Below, piece by piece: positions 9,948 through 18,461 of a stretch of DNA of 64,000 nucleotides. Source of the stretch: Veronia pacifica. GTDB lineage: Bacteria > Pseudomonadota > Gammaproteobacteria > Enterobacterales > Vibrionaceae. The stretch covers positions 1-64,000 of the forward strand of contig NZ_LYBM01000010.1 in assembly GCF_001707825.1 (NCBI RefSeq), given 5' to 3'. Below the pieces are notes generated by a model. That model searched no databases, was not told the origin of the DNA, and worked only from the letters and a program-made list of their open reading frames with translations. Numbering within the stretch: position 1 is the stretch's first letter; each line of letters starts with the position of its first letter. The position numbers and the translations under genes were made by a program.

Positions 9948-9999
9948 CTTTTCTTATTTTATTTTGGCGTCTGTGTACCAGAGCGCACTACATCGGTAA

Positions 10000-10014
10000 A
10001 TTGGTAATACCAAT
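10000..10014. promoter_or_regulatory. PdhR operator (perfect palindrome)
   Basis: ATTGGTAATACCAAT is an exact match to the known PdhR box ATTGGTNNNACCAAT and lies just upstream of pdhR, where the autoregulatory site is expected. Confidence 0.88.
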
Positions 10015-10127
10015 TTTTGAAAACATGAAAAAAGTTACCAGACAGAGCGACATTTGTCCACTCATACTTGGTTTTCGAAGTTGACAATTTTCTGACATAG
10101 TGATCATGAAATAATCGGCAAATGCTC

Positions 10128-10142
10128 ATTGGTCAGACCATT
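10128..10142. promoter_or_regulatory. Possible second PdhR box (one mismatch)
   Basis: ATTGGTCAGACCATT differs from the PdhR consensus at one position of the right half-site. It lies between pdhR and the 3' end of ampD, 128 bases from the first box. It could support looping or upstream repression, or be chance. Confidence 0.45.
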
Positions 10143-10164
10143 GGATCTCAGGCCAAAAAAATAG

Positions 10165-10704
10165 CTATTTCAATAATGCGCGATATTTATTCCAGTTAAA
10201 TGACGGTCCAGGATCCGTTTTTCTACCAGGTGCAATGTGCTCATGCCCTGTTATTCGTTCAGGCGTGATCGCTGGATACTGCGCCATCAGTGCTTTGGAT
10301 ACTGTTTTAAGCGCTAGGTATTGTTGATCGGTATAAGGTAAGTCATCCGTGCCTTCCAGCTCGATACCAATCGAAAAGTCGTTACATTTTTCACGTCCGT
10401 CAAAACACGAAACGCCCGCGTGCCATGCGCGTCGGTCAAAAGGGACAAACTGAACGATGCTTCCATCACGACGTATCAGACAGTGTGCCGAAACTTTCAC
10501 CTCTCGGATTGTATCAAAAAAGGGATCTTCGTCACTCTTTAGCTGACCCAGAAAAAAATCCTCAATATAGCTGCCACCAAACTTTCCGGGAGGCAGACTG
10601 ATGTTGTGAATGACAAGAAGGGAAATTTCATCACGCTCCCTGTCATCATAATGAGGCGACGCGACCTGTTGTGCCTCTTCTAGTCGGTGATTCTCTATTT
10701 TCAT
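10165..10704 (-). CDS. ampD: 1,6-anhydro-N-acetylmuramyl-L-alanine amidase
   Basis: A 179-residue cytoplasmic zinc amidase that cleaves the peptide from anhydro-muropeptides during peptidoglycan recycling. Its loss derepresses AmpR-controlled beta-lactamases in species that have them. Zinc ligands expected from the E. coli enzyme are present: His33, His154 and Asp164 in the GHEHIAPGRKTDPG region. The ATG at 10704 is chosen because it aligns with the E. coli N-terminus; an upstream TTG would add ten unconserved residues. No ampE follows it. It is divergent from nadC. Confidence 0.95.
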   Translation of the reverse strand: MKIENHRLEEAQQVASPHYDDRERDEISLLVIHNISLPPGKFGGSYIEDFFLGQLKSDEDPFFDTIREVKVSAHCLIRRDGSIVQFVPFDRRAWHAGVSCFDGREKCNDFSIGIELEGTDDLPYTDQQYLALKTVSKALMAQYPAITPERITGHEHIAPGRKTDPGPSFNWNKYRALLK

Positions 10705-10821
10705 GGCGCTTTTATCCCGTAGGTCCTTACGCAAGGATAATAGGCTTTGACTCAGACTGCGACGTCATCAATACCTCTTCCCCTAGCTCATACAGCAGGC
10801 AACATGTAAAATTGCTATTAG

Positions 10822-11772
<951 letters not shown>

Positions 11773-11778
11773 TAGCAT

Positions 11779-11801
11779 TTGCGGCGTTTATCGCGCCGCA
11801 A
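11779..11801 (+). terminator. Hairpin after nadC (possible terminator without a T-run)
   Basis: TTGCGGCG and CGCCGCAA are perfect 8-base complements around a 7-base loop, 7 bases after the nadC stop. No T-run follows, so termination efficiency is uncertain. Confidence 0.5.
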
Positions 11802-11971
11802 TTGTGACATTTGCATGATGCCCCACATTATGTAAATAATTTAAAAGTCAATTACATATAAATCTTATTATCCACTCGAAGTTCACACTTTGTCTCCTAT
11901 ATCCCCTTTTTAACTGCCAGTAAATTGACACAGTTCATACATTTTTTGTGAAGTTAATTAAGGGTAGATTT

Positions 11972-12397
11972 ATGAAGAAACAACAGGGATTTAGTTTAGT
12001 TGAGTTGATGATTGTGGTTGCTGTGATTGGCGTTTTATCAGCAATAGCTATTCCCCAATATCAAAACTATGTCGCCAAGTCTCAGGCGGCTGCAGCGTTA
12101 TCGACAATGTCGGGTCTAAAAACCAATATTGAAAACAGTATTGCTGAAAATAGTGTATTCCCTACACTGCCAGCGACGGCAGCAGGTGATACCACTAATG
12201 GCGTACCTGTTCTAACAACAGGCACACTTGCTTTAGCTCCTACAGCTGAGGGATCTGTCGGTGGCACAATGGTTTATGCGTTCAATAATACAACACAGCT
12301 GAATACCTTTACTCTTACTTTAACTCGCGGTGTGAATGGTGCTTGGGCATGCTCGTCTAGTGCAGCTAACGCACTTGTGCCAAGAGAGTGCCGTTAA
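11972..12397 (+). CDS. pilA: Type IV major prepilin, PilA
   Basis: A 141-residue class IVa prepilin. A short basic leader (MKKQQG) precedes the PilD cleavage site G|FSLVELMIVVAVIGVLSAIAIP, with Phe+1 and Glu+5 of the mature pilin. The C-terminal disulfide loop is formed by two Cys in the last 20 residues. In vibrios this pilin forms the chitin-regulated pilus used for DNA uptake and surface attachment. The ATG at 11972 is chosen over an upstream GTG because it gives the normal six-residue leader and has AGGG before it. The gene is visibly more AT-rich than nadC, and pilins of this kind vary greatly between strains. Confidence 0.95.
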   Translation: MKKQQGFSLVELMIVVAVIGVLSAIAIPQYQNYVAKSQAAAALSTMSGLKTNIENSIAENSVFPTLPATAAGDTTNGVPVLTTGTLALAPTAEGSVGGTMVYAFNNTTQLNTFTLTLTRGVNGAWACSSSAANALVPRECR

Positions 12398-12401
12398 TTA
12401 A

Positions 12402-14090
12402 ATGAACAAACTGTCAAGTATGTTATTGAGAGCTGAGCTTATCAGCTCCCATCAATTTGACATAATTACAGAGAATGTTTTAAGTAAAAGTAAATCTGAA
12501 ATATCTGTAATTATTGAGAGGCAGCTACTGTCGAGTAGTGAAGTAGCTGCTGCTCAGAGCAAAGTGCTAAATGAACCAATATTATCTATTTATGATTATG
12601 ATTATGCTTCGGCAACAGATAGCGTTTCAAGACAAGATCTAGTGCTAAAACTAATGTCACTCCCTCTCGAAGTGACAGAAACAATAGTTACCCTAGCCGT
12701 GAGTGATTTCACTAACTTAGAGGCACAAGACGAATTTCGCTTCGCCACTGGTAAAATGATTAAACCTGTACTGGTTGAGTATTCACAGTTACTAGGCGCC
12801 ATACGAAGACTTTACGGGCAAGCAGTTGGAGACCATACCTCGGCTGCAAGTGTGAGTGACGATGAACTGGCAGAGCTTGCCGCGATTGATGAGAGCAACG
12901 AATCCGAAACTGCACTCAATGACGATGCCCCAGTTAGCCGATACATTCAGCGCACCTTGATGGATGCGGTGCGTAAAAATGCTTCCGATATCCACTTTGA
13001 ACCATTTGAAGACAGTTATCAGGTCCGTTTTCGTCTTGATGGTATTTTGCAGCTTTACAGCACACCGCCTGTTGGGATTTCCCGTCGTCTCTCGACACGG
13101 ATAAAAATTCTTGCCCGACTGAATATTGCTGAACGTCGACTGCCACAAGATGGTCGGATGAAGCTGGATATTAGTGATAGCCAGAGTATCGATATGCGTA
13201 TCTCTACCCTGCCCACATTGTGGGGTGAGAAAGTAGTCTTGCGTCTATTGGATAGCGGAAATATCGCACTTGATGTCAGTCAGCTTGGTTTTGATCCTTA
13301 TCAACAGCAACATTACTTATCTGCGTTGAATAAACCTCAGGGGATGGTACTGGTTACCGGGCCCACTGGCAGTGGCAAAACTGTTTCTCTTTATACAGGC
13401 CTGAGCCATCTCAACACTCCGGCACGAAATATTTCTACTGCCGAAGATCCAGTAGAAATTAATCTACCGGGGATTAACCAAGTCAATATAAACAATGATA
13501 TCGGTTTAGATTTTACAACTGCTCTACGCTCGTTTCTTCGTCAGGATCCGGATGTTGTCATGGTAGGTGAGATTCGTGATTTGGAAACGGCAGAAATTGG
13601 AATAAAGGCTGCCCAAACAGGGCACTTAGTGCTATCCACTCTACATACCAACTCTGCTGCTGAAGCCATTACCCGGATCGCTAATATGGGTGTCGCACGC
13701 TATAACCTCTCAGCCTCTCTCACTCTTATTGTGGCCCAGCGCCTTGCCCGTAGACTTTGTCAGCATTGCAAAATACCTCAAAAAATGGATGACCCTTTGA
13801 TTGATCCTATAGTCAGGCATTATCCATCAATTGATCTTAATCGTGCTTGTCAGGCAAACCCCGATGGCTGTGACCATTGTAATCATGGCTATATAGGCCG
13901 CATCGGTGTATATGAGGTAATGCCTGTCGATCGGACACTGAGACTGGCAATTGAAGAAGGGGATGGTGCGATACAACTTGAGGAAAAAGCCGTCCAGTCT
14001 GGTATGCGAACCCTTATCGAATCTGGCATTGCAAGAGTAAATGAAGGTACGACCAGCATCACCGAATTGATGCGAGTCGCCCAATTATAG
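12402..14090 (+). CDS. pilB: Type IV pilus assembly ATPase
   Basis: A 562-residue GspE/PilB hexameric ATPase that powers pilus extension from the cytoplasmic side. It has an N-terminal MshEN-type region, a middle domain, and a catalytic domain with Walker A GPTGSGKTV (320-328), an Asp box (STAEDPVEI), Walker B (DVVMVGEIRD) and a His box (HLVLSTLHTNSA). A tetra-cysteine zinc site (CQHC ... CDHC) lies near residues 450-490. It begins 4 bases after pilA and ends 10 bases before pilC. Confidence 0.97.
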   Translation: MNKLSSMLLRAELISSHQFDIITENVLSKSKSEISVIIERQLLSSSEVAAAQSKVLNEPILSIYDYDYASATDSVSRQDLVLKLMSLPLEVTETIVTLAVSDFTNLEAQDEFRFATGKMIKPVLVEYSQLLGAIRRLYGQAVGDHTSAASVSDDELAELAAIDESNESETALNDDAPVSRYIQRTLMDAVRKNASDIHFEPFEDSYQVRFRLDGILQLYSTPPVGISRRLSTRIKILARLNIAERRLPQDGRMKLDISDSQSIDMRISTLPTLWGEKVVLRLLDSGNIALDVSQLGFDPYQQQHYLSALNKPQGMVLVTGPTGSGKTVSLYTGLSHLNTPARNISTAEDPVEINLPGINQVNINNDIGLDFTTALRSFLRQDPDVVMVGEIRDLETAEIGIKAAQTGHLVLSTLHTNSAAEAITRIANMGVARYNLSASLTLIVAQRLARRLCQHCKIPQKMDDPLIDPIVRHYPSIDLNRACQANPDGCDHCNHGYIGRIGVYEVMPVDRTLRLAIEEGDGAIQLEEKAVQSGMRTLIESGIARVNEGTTSITELMRVAQL

Positions 14091-14100
14091 GAAAGTCAGT

Positions 14101-15330
14101 ATGAGCAAAATAATTAAAAAACAGAAGCTCAGTGCTTTTCACTGGCGTGGTACCACCCGGACAGGAAAAAAAGTGAAGGGCCAAATGCTGTCGGTTGATG
14201 AATCTGATGTCAGGGACGCTTTGTCAAGCCAGCAAATAAAAATCCAAAAAATTCGTCGCCGAAATGCTTCTTCTTTTCAACTAAGAAAGCACACTGCCAA
14301 AGCAGAAGATATCACCTTATTTAGCCGCCAAATGGCAACAATGCTAACTGCTGGTGTACCAATGGTTCAGGCACTTCAACTGGTACGCAGCAGTTGTAAA
14401 AAAGCCGGGATGAAATACATTATTGCTCAGATTTGTCAGCAAATTGAATCAGGCTCCTCACTTTCTCAAGCATTCCTTACCAGCTCACCGTTATTCGATA
14501 ATTTTTTCTGTGATTTGGTGTTTACTGGTGAAATGACAGGGCAACTTGATACAGTATTTGACCGCATAAGTTTGCAACGAGAAAAACAGGAAAATATGCG
14601 CCGTAAAGTTAAAAAAGCGATGATTTATCCTGCAATCGTCTCAATGGTAGCGGTAGGAGTAACGATATTACTTTTACTATTTGTCATTCCCCAGTTTGAA
14701 CAAGTATTTGCATCTTTTAATGCTGAACTTCCCTGGTTTACCCAACAAATTCTCGCCGCTTCAGGTTTTATTACTAAACACGGTATTACTATTGCGGTGC
14801 TAACTATAATTGGGATAATACTCTGTCACGTAGCACACAAAAAGTATTTCAACTTTCGCCTTAAACTCAGTCGATTCAGTCTGAAATTACCCATATTTGG
14901 TGATGTATTTACCAAAGCCAGCGTATCACGCTTTTCCCGCACACTGGCCACTACGTTCAGCGCGGGTATTCCCTTACTCAGTGGGTTGGAGTCGTCAGCA
15001 AAAACGGCTGGCAACTTACATATCCAGCAAGTGGTGGAAGAGATACAAAAGAAAACTGCTGCCGGACAGCCGATGCACATCGCGATCCGCGACAGTGGTG
15101 CATTTCCCGAATTGGTCACTCAGATGGTCATGATTGGAGAAGAATCAGGCTCATTGGACGATATGCTAAATAAAGTCGCCACTATTTACGAAGAGGATGT
15201 CGATAATACCGTCGACAATCTCGGTAAAATCATTGAGCCTATGATTATTCTATTTTTGGGTGGGGTGATTGGCTCTTTGGTCATAGGTATGTATTTGCCT
15301 ATTTTCAACCTTATGAGCGTCATAGGCTGA
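14101..15330 (+). CDS. pilC: Type IV pilus inner-membrane platform protein
   Basis: A 409-residue GspF/PilC protein with two repeated T2SSF domains (about 70-195 and 275-400). Each carries the motifs FSRQMATMLTAGVP / FSRTLATTFSAGIP and a GEESGSL-like turn. There are three membrane segments, the last at the C-terminus. It couples the PilB ATPase to pilin insertion. Full length and in frame with the rest of the operon. Confidence 0.97.
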   Translation: MSKIIKKQKLSAFHWRGTTRTGKKVKGQMLSVDESDVRDALSSQQIKIQKIRRRNASSFQLRKHTAKAEDITLFSRQMATMLTAGVPMVQALQLVRSSCKKAGMKYIIAQICQQIESGSSLSQAFLTSSPLFDNFFCDLVFTGEMTGQLDTVFDRISLQREKQENMRRKVKKAMIYPAIVSMVAVGVTILLLLFVIPQFEQVFASFNAELPWFTQQILAASGFITKHGITIAVLTIIGIILCHVAHKKYFNFRLKLSRFSLKLPIFGDVFTKASVSRFSRTLATTFSAGIPLLSGLESSAKTAGNLHIQQVVEEIQKKTAAGQPMHIAIRDSGAFPELVTQMVMIGEESGSLDDMLNKVATIYEEDVDNTVDNLGKIIEPMIILFLGGVIGSLVIGMYLPIFNLMSVIG

Positions 15331-15411
15331 ACAACAAAACCCATCTCTAACCATGGTGAGAAAGCTGTGTTGGAGTTATCATGACTGCAATATCGTAATT
15401 TGGACAATATC

Positions 15412-16281
15412 ATGGATCTGCTTTTTCAGTCCCACGGTTTGTATATCGGCCTAGTCACGCTATTCGGGCTGATTGTGGGAAGTTTTCTCAACGTGGTGAT
15501 CTACCGCTTGCCTAAAATGCTCGAGCAACAATGGCAACAAGAATGTCATGAGTGCTTCAGCGAATTTCCGGCTCCGAAGCAGCAAACCGCGTTTAATCTG
15601 AGTATTCCAGGTTCGCATTGTCCCTCTTGCCAGACGCCAGTCAAAGCCATCGATAACATCCCTGTTCTGAGTTGGCTGCTACTCAAAGGGAAATGCCGCC
15701 ATTGTGAAGCGAAAATCAGTATTCGTTACCCACTGGTCGAACTGATGACCGCAGCAATCGTGGGTGTGACAGCTTGGGTGCTACCCGGCTCCTGGTGGTC
15801 TTTAGCCGTTGTGTTTGCCACTTTCGCGCTTATCGCTCTGTTTTTCATCGACATGGATACTCTGCTACTGCCCGATCAAATTACTCTTCCACTTATGTGG
15901 GCAGGGATACTGATGGCAGTGTTAGGCTACTCTCCTGTGTCGCTGTACGATGCAGTCATTGGAGCTATGGCGGGTTATCTGTCTCTTTGGTCCGTATATC
16001 AGGCATTTCGCTTGTTAACCGGTAAAGAAGGTATGGGCTTTGGAGATTTTAAGCTGCTGGCAGCGCTCGGTGCATGGCTTGGCTGGCAGCCATTAACATT
16101 AGTAGTACTCTTGGCCTCATTTGTCGGTGCAATCGGCGGAATCATCATCATGAGAGTATCAGGAAAAGGTAAAGATCATCCCTTCTCTTTCGGCCCCTAT
16201 CTCGCGGTAGCTGGCTGGGTAGCTATATTATGGGGAAATGACATCATCGACTGGTACTTAACCCAATATATAGGCCTCTAA
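15412..16281 (+). CDS. pilD: Prepilin peptidase / N-methyltransferase
   Basis: A 289-residue polytopic aspartic protease that removes prepilin leaders and methylates the new N-terminus, for type IV pilins and usually also for type II secretion pseudopilins. A four-Cys zinc motif is present (Cys70, Cys73, Cys95, Cys98). Candidate catalytic aspartates lie in FIDMDT (147/149) and in the family GxGD motif (Asp212). The ATG at 15412 is preferred to a TTG four codons upstream because it gives the usual N-terminus. It is followed one base later by coaE. Confidence 0.96.
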   Translation: MDLLFQSHGLYIGLVTLFGLIVGSFLNVVIYRLPKMLEQQWQQECHECFSEFPAPKQQTAFNLSIPGSHCPSCQTPVKAIDNIPVLSWLLLKGKCRHCEAKISIRYPLVELMTAAIVGVTAWVLPGSWWSLAVVFATFALIALFFIDMDTLLLPDQITLPLMWAGILMAVLGYSPVSLYDAVIGAMAGYLSLWSVYQAFRLLTGKEGMGFGDFKLLAALGAWLGWQPLTLVVLLASFVGAIGGIIIMRVSGKGKDHPFSFGPYLAVAGWVAILWGNDIIDWYLTQYIGL

Positions 16282-16282
16282 C

Positions 16283-16891
16283 ATGTCATATATCATAGGC
16301 CTGACAGGCGGAATAGGCAGCGGTAAAACCACAGTAGCCAAACTTTTTGCCGAGCATGGTGTCGAAATTATCGATGCAGATATCATTGCAAGACAAGTTG
16401 TCAAACCCGGCACCGATGGCTTGGCAGCCATAGCTGAAAAATTCGGTAAAAATATACTGACTCTGGACGGCGAATTGGACCGAACCCGTCTTAGAGAGAA
16501 GATCTTTGCGAATCCAAAAGATAAGGAGTGGCTGAACAATCTACTCCATCCGATGATCCGCAAACGGATGATAGAGGACTGTGAGCAGGCAACATCGTCC
16601 TATTGCTTATTGGTTGTTCCTCTTTTGGTTGAAAATAATCTCACCTCACTGACCAATCGAGTATTGGTGATTGATGTCAGTGAAGAGACCCAGATTGAGC
16701 GCACCATCGCTAGGGATAGCGTATCGCGTCAGCAGGTAGAGAATATTCTCGCCTCACAAGCAACGCGTGATCAAAGGATTAAAGCTGCGAACGACCTTAT
16801 TACAAATGACAGCAACAGTGATACACTGAAAGAGCAAGTCGTTGTTTTGCATAATAAGTATCTGGCACTTGCCAATAACAAAGACGGTTAA
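16283..16891 (+). CDS. coaE: Dephospho-CoA kinase
   Basis: A 202-residue P-loop kinase that phosphorylates the 3'-OH of dephospho-CoA, the last step of CoA synthesis. The Walker A loop GGIGSGKTT is at 9-17, followed by the DADIIARQVV substrate motif and the lid region RDSVSRQQVENILASQ. Full length. It starts one base after pilD and is followed by zapD two bases later, a tight operon. Confidence 0.97.
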   Translation: MSYIIGLTGGIGSGKTTVAKLFAEHGVEIIDADIIARQVVKPGTDGLAAIAEKFGKNILTLDGELDRTRLREKIFANPKDKEWLNNLLHPMIRKRMIEDCEQATSSYCLLVVPLLVENNLTSLTNRVLVIDVSEETQIERTIARDSVSRQQVENILASQATRDQRIKAANDLITNDSNSDTLKEQVVVLHNKYLALANNKDG

Positions 16892-16893
16892 TA

Positions 16894-17634
16894 ATGAGCA
16901 GCGATACCCTTTACGAACACCCACTGACAGAGCAGGTTCGTGTCTACCTTCGTCTGGAACATTTGCTTAACCAGTTAGATCAGGCTGGTGAGATGTTGTC
17001 TCCTCACGACAGCTATGTTTTCTTCAAAAGTCTGTTTGATTTGATGGAGATTCTTGAGCAGGTTCAGGTCAAAGGCGACTTGGCAAAAGATCTCGATAAA
17101 CTGAAAGGCAAATTGAAGGCTTGGGCTGATGTGCCGGGTGTCGATCGAGAACAACTCGACATGCTGATCACTCGAACTGCTCAGCTACAGCAAAGTTTGC
17201 TCCAAGGCCCTAGACTGGGTCAGACACTGAAAGAAGATAAGTTTCTATCTGCTATCAGGCAACGATTTAATATCCCCGGTGGAACTTGTAGCTTTGATTT
17301 ACCAATACTGCATCATTGGCTAAATCTGCCGTTGGCTCATAAGCAGTCTGACACTCAGAAGTGGCAGGATAACCTCCGTTCACTCAAGAACGCGCTTGGC
17401 CTTTGGCTATCGTTAACCCGTGAGAGCGTACAACCTCAAATCTGCCATGTACGCAACGGCTTTTATCAGCAAGATATCGAAAACGCCAGCTTGTTGAGGG
17501 TTTATCTGTCACCTGACCATCAATGCTACCCACTTATCTCAGCGCATAAGAGCCGTTTTGCGGTTCGCTTTCTTCCGTTTGACGACAGCGTCGATGTGGC
17601 TGAAAATATGAGTTTACACATTGCTATATGTTAA
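16894..17634 (+). CDS. zapD: Cell division protein ZapD (FtsZ-bundling)
   Basis: A 246-residue cytoplasmic, mainly alpha-helical protein (formerly YacF) that crosslinks FtsZ filaments at the Z-ring. The start TLYEHPLTEQVRVYLRLEHL is characteristic of the family, as are FDLPILHHWL in the middle and GFYQQ...LLRVYL in the C-terminal half. It sits between coaE and yacG as in E. coli and vibrios. Confidence 0.96.
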   Translation: MSSDTLYEHPLTEQVRVYLRLEHLLNQLDQAGEMLSPHDSYVFFKSLFDLMEILEQVQVKGDLAKDLDKLKGKLKAWADVPGVDREQLDMLITRTAQLQQSLLQGPRLGQTLKEDKFLSAIRQRFNIPGGTCSFDLPILHHWLNLPLAHKQSDTQKWQDNLRSLKNALGLWLSLTRESVQPQICHVRNGFYQQDIENASLLRVYLSPDHQCYPLISAHKSRFAVRFLPFDDSVDVAENMSLHIAIC

Positions 17635-17661
17635 TAAGCGTATTTGTTGAGAGTCAGAGCT

Positions 17662-17877
17662 GTGATTGATAATCAAGATACACAAAATACCAAGCCAACA
17701 ATTGTGAAATGCCCTACCTGTGGCAATCCCGTTGTCTGGGGTGAAATTAGTCCTAATCGCCCATTTTGCAGTAAACGCTGCCAATTAATTGATTTAGGCG
17801 AGTGGGCTGAAGAGGATAAACGTATCCCAGGCGCGCCGGATATGTCTGACAGTGACGGTTGGTCTGAAGAATATTAG
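17662..17877 (+). CDS. yacG: DNA gyrase inhibitor / zinc protein YacG
   Basis: A 71-residue treble-clef zinc protein with ligands CPTC and CSKRC, and the family block [19 protein letters not shown]. coli YacG binds GyrB and inhibits gyrase. A GTG start at 17662 is chosen because it gives a protein of typical length; in-frame TTG codons at 17644 and 17647 are alternatives. A terminator follows about 30 bases downstream. Confidence 0.9.
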   Translation: MIDNQDTQNTKPTIVKCPTCGNPVVWGEISPNRPFCSKRCQLIDLGEWAEEDKRIPGAPDMSDSDGWSEEY

Positions 17878-17905
17878 ATTTGGAACGTTTACTTAGCCTG
17901 ATAGC

Positions 17906-17936
17906 GAAAAGCGGAGACGACTCTCCGCTTTTTTTA
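17906..17936. terminator. Bidirectional terminator between yacG and mutT
   Basis: Stem AGCGGAGA-CGAC-TCTCCGCT with a T7 run on the plus side and A/T sequence on the other side. It separates the convergent yacG and mutT genes. Confidence 0.88.
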
Positions 17937-17948
17937 TGTTTGAGTATT

Positions 17949-18368
17949 TCATTGTCTATCGAGCGTATTGCGGCGATCAAACAACTTTTCCAGCACGACA
18001 CTGTTGGCTTCAGGAAATGCATATTGGTTAAGCTCGGAAATAGAAGCCCATAGCCCCTTTTGCCCCTCTTTTCCAAACGGCATACCCTCAAAGTCTTTAA
18101 TCAGAAAAAAATCAAAGCTCAACGATTTTTCCGGATAATCATGGTTGAGAGATAAGAAAGGCTCCGGCCGATGTGCCTGAATACCAACTTCCTCTACCAG
18201 CTCACGGATCACTGCTTGCTCTGCCGTTTCTCCTGTCTCAACTTTACCACCGGGAAACTCCCAGAAACCACCTTTATGGGAGTTGGCATCACGCTGAGTG
18301 ATATAAACCTCGGTCTCGTTGTGATTGAGTATGATACCTGCGGCGATATGCACCCGCTTCTTTTCCAT
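17949..18368 (-). CDS. mutT: 8-oxo-dGTP diphosphatase MutT (Nudix)
   Basis: A 139-residue Nudix hydrolase that removes 8-oxo-dGTP from the nucleotide pool and so prevents A:T to C:G transversions. The Nudix box is complete (G-x5-E-x7-REU-x-EE-x-G-U, starting GGKVETGET and ending RELVEEVGI). The ATG at 18368 follows AGGAAAC and aligns with the E. coli N-terminus (KKxxHIAAGII); an upstream start would add 21 unrelated residues. It lies downstream of secA, as in enterics, but behind secA's terminator. Confidence 0.95.
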   Translation of the reverse strand: MEKKRVHIAAGIILNHNETEVYITQRDANSHKGGFWEFPGGKVETGETAEQAVIRELVEEVGIQAHRPEPFLSLNHDYPEKSLSFDFFLIKDFEGMPFGKEGQKGLWASISELNQYAFPEANSVVLEKLFDRRNTLDRQ

Positions 18369-18429
18369 TTTTGATTGTTTCCTGTCTTTTCGTTTTACCG
18401 AGCCAGTGACTGATATCGAAGCTGGTCTC

Positions 18430-18458
18430 ATAAAAAAGGCCGCTTAGCGGCCTTTTCA
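18430..18458 (-). terminator. Rho-independent terminator after secA
   Basis: Minus-strand AAAAGGCCGC-TAA-GCGGCCTTTTTT hairpin immediately after the secA stop codon. Confidence 0.88.
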
Positions 18459-18461
18459 TTG

